Notes: generated by a model not told the origin, from the sequence alone. Numbered from the stretch's first letter, positions 53,866-62,561 are shown. The stretch: 64,000 nucleotides of DNA from an uncultured Clostridia bacterium (GCA_934454585.1 CAKSFP010000007.1:53029-117028), one strand, 5' to 3'. Numbers and translations are program-made.

Positions 53866-54240
53866 TTACAGTAATTTAATTATGTAAACATACACTCTGA
53901 TTAAATGCGGAGCTACCACCGAAACCGCCGCTATCCTTGCGGCGACATCCGCTTTTTCCGCAATAGATTTTTGCCCGTAGTCATTGCATATGCCGCACAC
54001 AAACCCACGCATATATGATATGCCGACGATTTTGAGCAAAGACTTTGTCAGTTCGCTGTCTATCGGCATAACCTCATCCGCAATGCCGCCGTATACCGTC
54101 AAAAATCCGTCTATACAAAGGGTTATTATGTATATGCATACACAGAGAGTTACGGCGGGCGCATAGTCGCTCTTGCACTGACGCAATGTGCTCACAAGAA
54201 ACAACCCTGATATCGCCGCGCACATCACACGCACGAACAT
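53866..54240 (-). CDS. spoIIIAD: Stage III sporulation protein AD
   Basis: 124-residue membrane protein with four hydrophobic segments, including ISGLFLVSTLRQCKSDYAPAV and GFVCGICNDYGQKSIAEKADVAARIAAVSVV. Its ATG overlaps the spoIIIAC stop by one base. Part of the mother-cell membrane complex. Confidence 0.92.
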   Translation of the reverse strand: MFVRVMCAAISGLFLVSTLRQCKSDYAPAVTLCVCIYIITLCIDGFLTVYGGIADEVMPIDSELTKSLLKIVGISYMRGFVCGICNDYGQKSIAEKADVAARIAAVSVVAPHLIRVYVYIIKLL

Positions 54241-54428
54241 CAGTAAGTAAACATAGTTCTCACTGCCTCAAATAGTTTGTTTATCTCCCCTATTATCATC
54301 AGCATAACAACTATGAGTCCTCCGATAGAGAGCATGAGTGCCTGTTCCTCACGCCCTGCCTGCACCAAAAGCCTGTAGAGTATGGCAACTATAATTCCTA
54401 TACCGGCTATCTTGAAAATTATCTCCAT
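54240..54428 (-). CDS. spoIIIAC: Stage III sporulation protein AC
   Basis: 62 residues with two membrane helices: IFKIAGIGIIVAILYRLLVQAGREEQALMLSIGGLIVVMLMI. Small integral component of the SpoIIIA channel; GGCGGAGGGC precedes the ATG. Confidence 0.94.
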   Translation of the reverse strand: MEIIFKIAGIGIIVAILYRLLVQAGREEQALMLSIGGLIVVMLMIIGEINKLFEAVRTMFTY

Positions 54429-54447
54429 GTTCGCCCTCCGCCATATT

Positions 54448-54954
54448 TCACATCAGCATTATTACAAGAAAAATTCCCGAATAGAGCCACAGTGAGAAAA
54501 ACACCTTTTTGTTTTTTTCGCTGTATTCGCGCAGCTCCGTGAGTTTTTGATTAATTTTTTCTATCGTGCTGTCCGCCGCAGACATTACCGCCTCGGCACT
54601 TCCGTTGTCGGCGGCTTTCATGAATTCGTCAATTGTGTGTATATCCTCATTTCCCAACGCATTTCCTCTCCTTACGGTTGCAATCCATGCATCATAAAAT
54701 CCTTTTCCGTTGATTTTTACCGTGTCGCATACTCCGGTTATCTCTGCCGCAAAACTCCCGCTGTCTCCGACGGCGCACTCGCTCATTGCCGTTGCCAGGT
54801 CGCAGCGTTCATAGCTTATCTTCTCGCGCAGCCTCGCAAAGAAGTCTGCCGTGTTTTCTAAGTTTTTTATTTTTTCTTTGCTTATCCCGCTGTGTGCAAT
54901 CCCGAGCATCACCGCTGCGGCAATTATGCACACTGCGCCTATTATTCTCATCAT
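54448..54954 (-). CDS. spoIIIAB: Stage III sporulation protein AB
   Basis: 168 residues, membrane helix at each end and a helical cytoplasmic middle (FFARLREKISYERCDLATAMSECA). C-terminal YSEKNKKVFFSLWLYSGIFLVIMLM. It resembles a GspF/pilus inner membrane protein. Start overlaps the spoIIIAA stop (TGATG). Confidence 0.92.
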   Translation of the reverse strand: MMRIIGAVCIIAAAVMLGIAHSGISKEKIKNLENTADFFARLREKISYERCDLATAMSECAVGDSGSFAAEITGVCDTVKINGKGFYDAWIATVRRGNALGNEDIHTIDEFMKAADNGSAEAVMSAADSTIEKINQKLTELREYSEKNKKVFFSLWLYSGIFLVIMLM

Positions 54955-55910
54955 CAATGTACCATGCCGCCTTCCGCCGCTAAATTCCGAATATTTTCGA
55001 TTGTGCCGACACCTTGGCGTGTGCTGAGTTCTACGGAGTATTCTGTCAATTTGCCAAGCGTTTTGAATCTGCCCATTGTTCGGATTTTTTCAAAACTTTT
55101 TCCGTGAACGGCGTATATCACGCTCACACCGCCGTATATGGCTCTGCACAGGGCGTCCGCCTCGGACTCATCAAAGATTTCATCACATATAATAACATCG
55201 GGTGACATGGTGCGCAGTGCAATCTCCACAGCATACTTTTTTGGACAGCCGTCAATCACACAGGTGTTTATACCTATGTCAAACTGTGCAACACCCTCGT
55301 GCATGGAGCATATCTCACCCCTCTCGTCGGCTATGCACACACAACGCATTTTTCCGAAAATTCCGCTTGATATATATTGCGCCAAATTTCTCAAAAGTGT
55401 GGTTTTGCCGCATTTGGGCGGCGAGATGATTGCAGTTGTGCGGCACGATTCGCCTTCGTTTATCGTTGCGGCAATATTTTTGCCAAACCCGACCGCATCG
55501 TGCGCTATGCGCATGTTTACCGATGACACATTCTTAAAGCCGCATATTTTGCCGTCCTTTATGACTGCTGTTCCGCATATTCCGACACGATGGCCGCCCC
55601 TAACGGTCACATATCCGTCGGCAAGATATTTTTCATATGCATACGGTGAGAATCCCGTGCATATCTTCACAATCTCCTCTGTCAGCTGCGAATCGGTCAT
55701 ATATGCCCGCGCACAGTTATCTGTCAAGCCGCCGTCGCTTAAAAGATGCGTAAAACCGCCGCCGACGATGATAACAGGTCCGCACTTGCGTATTCTCAAC
55801 TCCTCGAGCGTGTCCCAAATTTGCACACCGCTTTTCTCGAGTTTTTCGAGTTTTTCTGAAAAGCGCTGCGGTAAGCAAGAATATATCTCTGACTTTTGCT
55901 TATTTTTCAT
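54954..55910 (-). CDS. spoIIIAA: Stage III sporulation protein AA (ATPase)
   Basis: 318-residue secretion-type ATPase energising the channel between mother cell and forespore. Walker A ISPPKCGKTTLLRNLA, Walker B VIICDEIFDES and CIADERGEI are clear. Real start is ATG 55910; the GTG upstream is inside GGGGTGAG. First gene of the cluster, divergent from sigH. A SigE promoter (ATATT/CATACA-type) was looked for in the gap but not convincingly seen. Confidence 0.96.
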   Translation of the reverse strand: MKNKQKSEIYSCLPQRFSEKLEKLEKSGVQIWDTLEELRIRKCGPVIIVGGGFTHLLSDGGLTDNCARAYMTDSQLTEEIVKICTGFSPYAYEKYLADGYVTVRGGHRVGICGTAVIKDGKICGFKNVSSVNMRIAHDAVGFGKNIAATINEGESCRTTAIISPPKCGKTTLLRNLAQYISSGIFGKMRCVCIADERGEICSMHEGVAQFDIGINTCVIDGCPKKYAVEIALRTMSPDVIICDEIFDESEADALCRAIYGGVSVIYAVHGKSFEKIRTMGRFKTLGKLTEYSVELSTRQGVGTIENIRNLAAEGGMVH

Positions 55911-55973
55911 ATAATATCTCACCCCGTATCTTGTACAATATATTATAAGTTGTCCGAAATTAGAACATAAACC

Positions 55974-56002
55974 TTGACAAAATGAAGATATTTCTGTAAT
56001 AT
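55974..56002 (+). promoter_or_regulatory. Promoter of sigH
   Basis: Consensus TTGACA (55974-55979), 17-base spacer, TAATAT (55997-56002), 18 bases before the start codon. Confidence 0.65.
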
Positions 56003-56019
56003 TAACTTAGGTGATAAAG

Positions 56020-56634
56020 ATGAACGATATTCCGGCTAAAACAGATGAAGAAATTGCTTTTATGGCTTGCAGCGGTGATTCGGCTGCGACCGATTACTTG
56101 CTGAACAAATACAGAAACAATGTGCTTGCGGCGGCGCGCAGATATTTTCTCATAGGAGCCGACAGAGAGGATATTATTCAGGAAGGCATGATAGGCCTGT
56201 TCAAGGCGGTGCGCGATTATCGCAGCGGCAACGAGGCGTCATTTGCCACATTTGCCAACCTGTGCATTAATCGCCAGATTCTCACCGCGGTCAAATCCGC
56301 CACGCGCAAAAAACACATTCCACTCAATTCATATGTATCGCTTAGCAAGTCGGTATATGAAGATGGGACGGAGACCACACTCGAAGATGTACTTACAGAT
56401 AATTTTGAAAAATCACCTGAGGATATTTTTATAAACAAAGAGAAGTACTCAAAGACCGAACAATTGATTTTTTCTTCACTTAGTAAGTTTGAGACGGCAG
56501 TACTGATGCATTATCTGTGTGGAAAATCCTATTCCGATATTGCCGCTGCTCTTGGCAAAAGCGAAAAATCAATAGACAATGCACTCCAACGCATAAAAAA
56601 GAAAATAGAAAAAAACATCGCTGACAGCGAATAA
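56020..56634 (+). CDS. sigH: RNA polymerase sporulation sigma factor SigH
   Basis: 204 residues. Core pattern YFLIGADREDIIQEGMIGLFKAVRDY (region 2), FANLCINRQILTAVKSATRKKHIPLNSYVSLSK, and region 4 KSYSDIAAALGKSEKSIDNALQRIKKK match SigH (early sporulation sigma factor, region 2.4 and HTH 4.2 intact). ATG 56020 follows GGTGA. It lies divergent from spoIIIAA, an unusual neighbour since sigH is commonly near ribosomal protein or tRNA genes, which suggests a lineage-specific rearrangement. Confidence 0.93.
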   Translation: MNDIPAKTDEEIAFMACSGDSAATDYLLNKYRNNVLAAARRYFLIGADREDIIQEGMIGLFKAVRDYRSGNEASFATFANLCINRQILTAVKSATRKKHIPLNSYVSLSKSVYEDGTETTLEDVLTDNFEKSPEDIFINKEKYSKTEQLIFSSLSKFETAVLMHYLCGKSYSDIAAALGKSEKSIDNALQRIKKKIEKNIADSE

Positions 56635-56670
56635 AAACGGATATTTGCACATTCGCAGATATCCGTTTTT
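56633..56670. terminator. Bidirectional terminator between sigH and the lipid cassette
   Basis: Arms 56633-56644 and 56659-56670 (AAAAACGGATAT / ATATCCGTTTTT); flanked by A- and T-runs, so it should stop both convergent genes. Confidence 0.85.
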
Positions 56671-56687
56671 ATGATAGGTTTTCAGGC

Positions 56688-57365
56688 TTATGCCCCTGTG
56701 GCACTTCGTTTTAACGAATATACCAAAGTGCGCACATTAACCACCACATATGCGCCGGTGGCAACAATTACGCCCCACACAACATCCACAAAAGAATGTT
56801 GCTTCATAAACACGGTCGATGTGCATATGGCAACCGCTGATATAATCATAAATGCCCGCACACCCTTGCCCTTCATATACTTTGCCCTGTATGCGGCAAA
56901 GAGGGTCGACAGAGTACCTGTCACATGCATCGATGGACACACATTTGTGCTTGTGTCAAATCCGTAAATTACAGCAGTGATTTTGGTGAAGACATTGTCA
57001 TGTACAAACTCTGTCGGGCGCAGATTGAGTGCCGTCGGGTACACATAATATGTTATACAAGCTACAGTGCTTGTAATCATAATCAATTTCATGTAATATA
57101 CAAAACAATCGCGGTCAAAAAACAAGCTGTAGGCCAACATGCTTATCATATATATGAACCAATACAGATACGGCACAACAAAATACTCGCTGAAAGGTAT
57201 AATGTCGTCAAGTCTGCAATATATGATATGATATTGATTGTCCGGCAACACACGGTGCTCCAAAGTCTGAAAGACTATGAGATATATTATCCAAAATGTC
57301 AGCAGCCACACATGTCTGTACTCGGGTGTGTTAATCTTCTTAAGGCTGAAATTCTTCCAATTCAT
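56688..57365 (-). CDS. PAP2-type membrane phosphatase
   Basis: 225 residues, about six membrane helices. It has NVCPSMHVTG and KQHSFVDVVWG, the second and third motifs of the PAP2 superfamily with Ser, His and Asp of the active site; the first (KxxxxxxRP) is in the LNLRPTEF segment. Such proteins dephosphorylate lipid phosphates or transfer phospho-groups. Start ATG 57365 overlaps the upstream glycosyltransferase stop, so it is coupled. It is last in a three-gene lipid cassette. Confidence 0.85.
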   Translation of the reverse strand: MNWKNFSLKKINTPEYRHVWLLTFWIIYLIVFQTLEHRVLPDNQYHIIYCRLDDIIPFSEYFVVPYLYWFIYMISMLAYSLFFDRDCFVYYMKLIMITSTVACITYYVYPTALNLRPTEFVHDNVFTKITAVIYGFDTSTNVCPSMHVTGTLSTLFAAYRAKYMKGKGVRAFMIISAVAICTSTVFMKQHSFVDVVWGVIVATGAYVVVNVRTLVYSLKRSATGA

Positions 57366-58465
57366 CAAAACACCTGCCTTAGAGTATCACAGATAACCTG
57401 CTGAGCCGGAGCGGCAAAATCCCTCTCGAGCTTGCTGTGTATCTCGCCGTAGAGTCCTTCGTCACCAAGCAGTTTCCTTGTGTTGCTCACCGCTTCCGAC
57501 ACAGAGTTTGAGAGCAGCGCATAGCCGTGATTCTCAAAAAATATCCTGTTGTAGTTCTCGCACCCGGCAACAGCATCAACAAACACCGGAGGAAGGCTCA
57601 TGGCTGCAGCCTCGGTCGATGTGAGCCCGCCCGCCTTGGTAAGTATAACATCTGCGGCGTTCATGTAGTGTTCTATGTTTGACACAAAACCGCGCAGATG
57701 CACCGACTGATATTTAGAAAGAGAGTCATACAATTTTTCGTTACTGCCGCATATAGCTGCTACGGTACACACCTCGCCGAGCGACTCCGTCAGGCTGACA
57801 ATGATCTCCTCAATAGGACCTGCCCCCATACTGCCCCCGACCACAAGCACGGTTTTCTTCTTTGGGTCCACTCCGATAAGTTTCTTTGCGGATTCTTTGT
57901 CTCTGCGTGTTTCATAGAAAACCTCGCGCACGGGTATGCCGCTTGCAACCAACCTTTCAGACTTTATGCCGTTACGAACATATTCGTTTTTCAGATCCTC
58001 GTGAGCAATGAAGTATATATCCAAATCAGTGTTGTTTATCTCCGGATAGCAAGTGTAGTCCGTCGATACATTACAAGCAAATATTTTGCTGTCCATACGC
58101 TTTTTAATGTAGTCCAGGGCAATTGACGCAAATATATGCACCGACACTACACAGTCGTATTTGTGCGTGCTCAGGAACTTGTAAAGATTGTCGGAATAGA
58201 GAGAGCAATACTTGTAGAGGAATGAATTCTCACCTTTAAGTGTGCCGTTTTCTGCTCTTTTGTAGCCCCAGTCAAAGAGTTTCGGTGCATGCCGGTATAT
58301 GAACACATGTCCGTTGCAGATAATATTGTTTGCAAAGCTTTTGCCGAAACCGAGAAAATCGGCAATATCACACTGTATTCCCGATTTTTGAAAATATGAT
58401 TCCAATGCAAGCGCGGCACTGTTGTGACCGCCGCCCGTATTACAAGTCAGTATTAAAATTCGCAT
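57365..58465 (-). CDS. Processive glycolipid glycosyltransferase (MGDG synthase/UgtP family)
   Basis: 366 residues of GT28 with the MurG/UgtP fold: TCNTGGGHNSAALALESYF opens the N-terminal domain, and VVGGSMGAG, YMNAADVILTKAGGLTSTEAAAMSLP the nucleotide-binding C-terminal domain. Such enzymes add glucose or galactose to diacylglycerol. It overlaps the acyltransferase gene by 26 bases and the PAP2 gene by one, suggesting one lipid pathway. GGAGAG precedes the ATG. Confidence 0.87.
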   Translation of the reverse strand: MRILILTCNTGGGHNSAALALESYFQKSGIQCDIADFLGFGKSFANNIICNGHVFIYRHAPKLFDWGYKRAENGTLKGENSFLYKYCSLYSDNLYKFLSTHKYDCVVSVHIFASIALDYIKKRMDSKIFACNVSTDYTCYPEINNTDLDIYFIAHEDLKNEYVRNGIKSERLVASGIPVREVFYETRRDKESAKKLIGVDPKKKTVLVVGGSMGAGPIEEIIVSLTESLGEVCTVAAICGSNEKLYDSLSKYQSVHLRGFVSNIEHYMNAADVILTKAGGLTSTEAAAMSLPPVFVDAVAGCENYNRIFFENHGYALLSNSVSEAVSNTRKLLGDEGLYGEIHSKLERDFAAPAQQVICDTLRQVF

Positions 58466-58922
58466 TTTTTCTCTCCATTTGGTTCAATAGTTTGATAAGT
58501 CGCGGTCTGTTATATCTCTGGATGATGATGTAAGGCACATTGCCGAGCAAGCCATACAAAACAAAGCATACAAAGCCGAGCAAACCGTCGCATATCTGGT
58601 TAATGCCGAATGACAGGAACACCAGAACGATGTGTGATACCTCGGCAATGCAGGTCTCGTTAATGAGTCCGCGCACCGCATCCGGCGTAAGTTTGTTGAG
58701 CTTTTTTTTCGGCATGAATTTCACAAATTTGCTCATGTCGGGCACTTTGTCTTTCCACTTGTTGATTTTGAGTTTATCGTAAACTTTGCCCATGTGTTCC
58801 CACTTGTAGGACTTAAATAGTTTTTTTTCGGTATTCACGCGTTCGCGCGGAACCATGAGTCCGCACAGGAACACGGTGAGCGAGCAAATTATTTCGTAAA
58901 ATGTGATTTCGTAAAACATATC
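58440..58922 (-). CDS. CrtO-type acyltransferase (glycosyl-diaponeurosporenoate acyltransferase family)
   Basis: About 160 residues with three membrane helices. Core FKSYKWEHMGKVYDKLKINKWKDKVPDMSKF, ETCIAEVSHIV, and NVPYIIIQRYNRPRL match this family. In staphylococci the enzyme acylates a glycosylated carotenoid, but no carotenoid genes are seen here, so a different glycolipid is more likely. GTG 58922, five bases after GAGGTGA, is the best start; M at 58916 or 58928 are alternatives. A promoter lies at 58993-59021. Confidence 0.75.
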   Translation of the reverse strand, partial: DMFYEITFYEIICSLTVFLCGLMVPRERVNTEKKLFKSYKWEHMGKVYDKLKINKWKDKVPDMSKFVKFMPKKKLNKLTPDAVRGLINETCIAEVSHIVLVFLSFGINQICDGLLGFVCFVLYGLLGNVPYIIIQRYNRPRLIKLLNQMERKNANFNTDL

Positions 58923-58992
58923 CACACTCATCACCTCAGCATAGTCATTATCTTTAGCGTTCAGGCAAATCATCATTTTGCCCACTTATAGT

Positions 58993-59021
58993 ATTATATC
59001 ACAAGGCATAAAATATTTCAA
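58993..59021 (-). promoter_or_regulatory. Promoter of the lipid cassette
   Basis: Minus strand TTGAAA (59016-59021), 17-base spacer, TATAAT (58993-58998). Predicted transcript start near 58986, leaving a 60-base leader to the GTG. Confidence 0.7.
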
Positions 59022-59111
59022 CATAAAGCGAGCTTTTTTCAGTATATTTTTCATTGTTAACATTTATTTAACAACATAAATTCGACTTTGAAAAATATGT
59101 CCATACATTGA

Positions 59112-59142
59112 AAAAAACACTTCTCAAAATGAAGTGTTTTTT
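59112..59142 (-). terminator. Terminator after tRNA-Arg
   Basis: AAAACACTTC / GAAGTGTTTT arms around a 7-base loop with runs of A and T on both sides, immediately downstream of the tRNA 3' end. Confidence 0.8.
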
Positions 59143-59143
59143 A

Positions 59144-59220
59144 TGGCGCGCCGTGTAGAATTCGAATCCACGACCTTCTGGTCCGTAGCCAGACGCTCTA
59201 TCCAGCTGAGCTAACGGCGC
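59144..59220 (-). tRNA. tRNA-Arg (anticodon ACG)
   Basis: 77 bases including encoded CCA (59144-59146). Acceptor arms 59214-59220 and 59148-59154 pair over 7 bp, the anticodon loop is CTACGGA (ACG, read as ICG), and the T-arm contains GGATTCGAATTCT. A promoter with TTGATT and TATACT lies just upstream. Confidence 0.95.
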
Positions 59221-59239
59221 AAATCTCATCAACTCTGTT

Positions 59240-59268
59240 AGTATACCACAGACAAAAGATAAAATCAA
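59240..59268 (-). promoter_or_regulatory. Promoter of tRNA-Arg
   Basis: Minus strand TTGATT (59263-59268), 17-base spacer, TATACT (59240-59245) with extended TGG. Confidence 0.75.
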
Positions 59269-59297
59269 GCTTTTTTTCAAAAAAAATTGATTTTTTT

Positions 59298-59327
59298 GAA
59301 TATTTTCTTGCTTTGAGGTCAATAATA
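59298..59327 (+). promoter_or_regulatory. Possible SigG/SigF (forespore) promoter
   Basis: GAATA (59298-59302), 18 bases, AATAATA (59321-59327), resembling the SigG pattern GNATR-18-CATNNTA except for the first -10 base. It stands about 35 bases before the Asn/Gln-rich small gene, which has no SigA-like promoter. Confidence 0.35.
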
Positions 59328-59369
59328 GCCTTGTGATACAAAATGTATTGCGGAAAGGGAGATATTAAA

Positions 59370-59483
59370 ATGGAAAACAAGCAGAACAATAATCAGAATA
59401 ACAGCCAGAATAACAATCAGAATCAGAACAACAAAAATATTGAGAAGAAAAACAACAAGAATAACAAAAACAACGAGCTGTAA
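59370..59483 (+). CDS. Small Asn/Gln-rich protein, 37 residues
   Basis: ATG 59370 to TAA 59483 with GAAAGGGAG upstream. The sequence is almost only N, Q and K, in repeats such as NNQNNSQNNNQNQNNKN, ending KNNEL. Its composition recalls gamma-type small acid-soluble spore proteins, which are Gln/Asn-rich storage proteins in spores. With the SigG-like promoter and a dedicated terminator this is probably a real forespore gene, but the family assignment is only a suggestion. Confidence 0.55.
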   Translation: MENKQNNNQNNSQNNNQNQNNKNIEKKNNKNNKNNEL

Positions 59484-59490
59484 AAAGATT

Positions 59491-59537
59491 AAAACAGCGC
59501 CCTCCCGTGCCGAAACATGGGGCGGCGCTGTTTTTTT
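59491..59537. terminator. Terminator shared by the small Asn/Gln-rich gene and the 808-residue secreted protein gene
   Basis: Arms 59491-59501 and 59524-59534 (AAAACAGCGCC / GGCGCTGTTTT) with T7 on the right and A-rich sequence on the left, able to work in both directions. Confidence 0.85.
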
Positions 59538-59539
59538 CG

Positions 59540-61966
59540 TTATTTTGATTCTATTACGGCGCAGTCCGTCGCCGCGTCATATGAGAGCGAGAATCCGTTT
59601 GCGGCGCAGAAGTCCGCAACCGCGATGTATTCTTCGTCGTTGTGTTCAATAAGCTTTTCCTTGTCTGCCGCAGATTTCTCGCCGCAGATGTTTCTTAAAT
59701 AGTTGTACGGCGCATACATTCGGCCGTCCTTCTCGAACGGCTTGTTGTCGAACACAAGATATGTCCCGTTGTATGAGATGTGCGGAACGGCTTTCGGTAC
59801 GATGTCGTACTCCATGTCGTTGACATAGAGTTTGCCGCGAACTGCAGACAGTTTTTCAACTGCCGAGCCTATGAACACCCTGTCAAAATACATCCCGTCT
59901 GCCGACACATAGACATTTTTGCCGTTTATGTAGTAATAGTAGTTCCCGGCTGTCTCTATGAAATCAGGCTTTTTGCCCTCATACACCGCATCATAGTATT
60001 CCCTGCCGTCCGTGGAATATTGATAAAACCGCCCGCTCTTTCTCACGGAGAACACTCCCCCGTTGTCGCGCGGCAAATCAAACGAACCGTCAGTAAGAGT
60101 CCATTCTTTCATATCTGCGGAACTGTACACCGAGCCCGCGTTTACAAAGTATGTTCCGCGTGCATATGACATCTCGGTCGGGTATTGATAGAGCGGTACT
60201 TCGGACACAAGATTAAAGTTGTTGTCAAGATAGTATATCTTGCTGAAAAACTCGCGTATTCCGTAGTATGGAGTGGAATCGTAGAGTGCGGCTTTAACCA
60301 TATATCCGTCCCCGGCACGCAAAAATTCATATTGATTCCAGTTGCCGTGGAAGATTTTTTCCACCTCGGGCGATACATTCATCTTCTCCCAGTTCACCCT
60401 GTCATATGATCTGTACAGGTCAAAATTATCCCACTTGATGTAGTCACCGCCTGTGTAACTGAGGTCTTTTGGCACAACCTGCATGGAGTCGTTATACACC
60501 CTCGGCACGGTTTTTGTGTTTGTAAGAGTCAGACTGTTCTCCATGCCGCCAACATAGTTTGTCGGCAATATCACCGTAACGGTGAATGTGCGCGAAGTGC
60601 CGCCTGGCACTTCGACACAGGCAAGTGTGTCCGACTCCTGGTCGGTGTGCTCGCCTTTGCATATTGCGTAGTCATTCACAGGTACTCCGTTTTCGTCTTT
60701 CAGGATGACTATGTTGTTCGATGTGGTTTTCAGGTTGTAGTTTACATACCTCGTTATCTTGCCCTCGTTTGTCACCTTTACCTTGTAGTTGTAGAAAACT
60801 CCGTAGTTGCCGAAGTTACCCATGCCTTCCGCGGGCGAATCCGCCGTTATGCGGTCATTCGGAATATATTTGTTATATGCCGTTCCGGCAATTTTTCCTG
60901 GATATTTAGCAAAATCCGAGCGGTCAATTGCAAACACCCATTCGTTATCACGCTCGTCCTCGGGCACATCAGGGCCATAGTACTTAAGCTTTGTGTCGTC
61001 ACGATACCTAAATTCAAACATATCCGATGCAGCGGTTCTCTGCTTATTCCAAGGGTCGGCGTATGGGTTGAGATGGGTAAACCATTTTGACACTGTGTTG
61101 CCGGTCGGTACATATGCGTTCTTAACAATGACAGGGAACTCACCGCCGCCGGTCCAATCAGCAAAAGTATACTCCAGGCTTGCGTCAAGTGTGTTTGCAT
61201 AGTCCGCCACACCCTTGTATTGCTTTTCGGGCTCATATGCTCCGTAAGCCGGATTGGGGCTGACAAAGCGCCTGTCCCCCACTGTTCCAGTGGATTTTAT
61301 CGCAGCAATATTCGCCTCTGTCTTGCCGGAGACCACCTCAAAATCCGCAAGCAAAAGAACAGGACGATAAAAAGGCACCGGAGCGTAGTTTCTGATGTAA
61401 TCGCTCAGCCACACTTTCTCGCCGGCATTGATTTTCAGGTTGATTTCATCCATGCTGTGTGTGTTGTAAGTCGTGCCGGAGTCAAGCTCTTTTATCGGCA
61501 TTCCGATGTAGTCTGCCCAGGCATTCATGCACCCCCAGGCTTCCTCACGCTTGTACACCTCGCCGTTGTAATAATACTTCGAGTGCGCCGGCACTTCAAA
61601 GCCGATAGATGTTATCTTTATCTCCGTGTCCTCAATCGCCTTGAACAACACATCAAGTTCTATGTCAAATCCTGTCTCGGTGATTGCGTTGTTCGCGTCA
61701 CGCACCTCGGTGTGGTTCACATGAGACACAAACAGATTATATTTGCACGGTTCAAGCGTGTTGTTCATCAGATACTTCGCATTCGGATTTGATGTGTCCG
61801 CCAGGTCGGAACGGCGGATAAATTCGTGGTTGTTGCAATATATGTACTTGCCGCTCTCGTCATGAGTGAATTCGATCGGTTTCGGCTCCATGTCAACCTG
61901 TGCAAATGCGGTTGTTGCAACGAGGGAAACAGCAATAAGTGCGGACGCAACAATTTTTTTGATCAT
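59540..61966 (-). CDS. Large secreted protein with C-terminal copper-amine-oxidase-type stalk domain
   Basis: 808 residues with a signal peptide (IVASALIAVSLVATTAFA). A long body of beta-rich sequence has no recognised domain; a stretch around residues 525-700 (SYDRVNWEKMNV, YSSADMKEWTLTDG, YVSADGMYFDRVFIG) looks like a repeat-containing beta-propeller. The last 85 residues (YLVFDNKPFEKDGRMYAPYNYLRNICG to ISLSYDAATDCAVIE) are the stalk domain. No LPXTG or membrane anchor. Function unknown; terminator follows directly. The ATG has AGGAGG upstream. Confidence 0.8.
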   Translation of the reverse strand: MIKKIVASALIAVSLVATTAFAQVDMEPKPIEFTHDESGKYIYCNNHEFIRRSDLADTSNPNAKYLMNNTLEPCKYNLFVSHVNHTEVRDANNAITETGFDIELDVLFKAIEDTEIKITSIGFEVPAHSKYYYNGEVYKREEAWGCMNAWADYIGMPIKELDSGTTYNTHSMDEINLKINAGEKVWLSDYIRNYAPVPFYRPVLLLADFEVVSGKTEANIAAIKSTGTVGDRRFVSPNPAYGAYEPEKQYKGVADYANTLDASLEYTFADWTGGGEFPVIVKNAYVPTGNTVSKWFTHLNPYADPWNKQRTAASDMFEFRYRDDTKLKYYGPDVPEDERDNEWVFAIDRSDFAKYPGKIAGTAYNKYIPNDRITADSPAEGMGNFGNYGVFYNYKVKVTNEGKITRYVNYNLKTTSNNIVILKDENGVPVNDYAICKGEHTDQESDTLACVEVPGGTSRTFTVTVILPTNYVGGMENSLTLTNTKTVPRVYNDSMQVVPKDLSYTGGDYIKWDNFDLYRSYDRVNWEKMNVSPEVEKIFHGNWNQYEFLRAGDGYMVKAALYDSTPYYGIREFFSKIYYLDNNFNLVSEVPLYQYPTEMSYARGTYFVNAGSVYSSADMKEWTLTDGSFDLPRDNGGVFSVRKSGRFYQYSTDGREYYDAVYEGKKPDFIETAGNYYYYINGKNVYVSADGMYFDRVFIGSAVEKLSAVRGKLYVNDMEYDIVPKAVPHISYNGTYLVFDNKPFEKDGRMYAPYNYLRNICGEKSAADKEKLIEHNDEEYIAVADFCAANGFSLSYDAATDCAVIESK

Positions 61967-61989
61967 ATGATAGTCCTCCTGAAAAAATG

Positions 61990-62478
61990 TTATCTTACCG
62001 AATCGGCATAGCGTGCCAGGGTAAACAAATAGTCCGACAGCCGGTTGAAATATCGGATAAGTCCGCCGTCAAAATCATATTTACGCACAAATGTCACCGC
62101 TCTGCGCTCGCATCGCCGCGCGACGGTTCTGCATATATCTATGTATGCGGAGTCGGCACAGTCTCCGCATTTTATGATATAGTCCGGCATCTCTATCGAT
62201 GCCGTGAGCATATCTATGATTATCTCATATTCGCACACGCGCGCGTCATAGTCAAACTCGCCGCAGCCGGCTATGTGGGCGCTTATGCGCATGATGTCGG
62301 TTTGTATCGCGTCAAGCTTTTCACGCACTCCGCTGCACTGACCGATCTTTGCGGCACCAAGCTGTGCCGACAGTTCGTCCGCCGTGCCCAAAAGTTCAAA
62401 GACTATGTCGTCCTTGTCTGCATCGTGGAGATTCGCTGTGGAGCTTTTGCCGCAGTCGCCGTTTTTCGTGTATATCAT
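61990..62478 (-). CDS. Cob(I)alamin adenosyltransferase, PduO type
   Basis: 162 residues. MIYTKNGDCGKSSTANL is the conserved ATP-binding opening; ICRTVARRCERRAV supplies the conserved Arg/Glu, and FNRLSDYLFTLARY the final helix. It adenosylates reduced cobalamin to form coenzyme B12. The true start is 62478 with AAAGGTGATGGC; upstream residues of the long reading lie in the preceding gene. It is co-directional and 83 bases after the EIIA-like gene. Confidence 0.9.
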   Translation of the reverse strand: MIYTKNGDCGKSSTANLHDADKDDIVFELLGTADELSAQLGAAKIGQCSGVREKLDAIQTDIMRISAHIAGCGEFDYDARVCEYEIIIDMLTASIEMPDYIIKCGDCADSAYIDICRTVARRCERRAVTFVRKYDFDGGLIRYFNRLSDYLFTLARYADSVR

Positions 62479-62561
62479 GCCATCACCTTTTCGGAACTTT
62501 TTTATTTTCAACAACAGTATATCACAAAAAAGCGCCGTTGCCAATAGGTAAAATGCAAATT

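Noticed and set aside
58440..58985. Start of the CrtO-type gene at 58985
   Set aside because: The predicted transcript begins at about this base, so there would be no leader or ribosome site; GTG 58922 with GAGGTGA is better.
59144..59220. tRNA-Arg as an integration site for a mobile element
   Set aside because: No duplicated tRNA 3' end or integrase was seen next to it; flanks are ordinary terminator and promoter.
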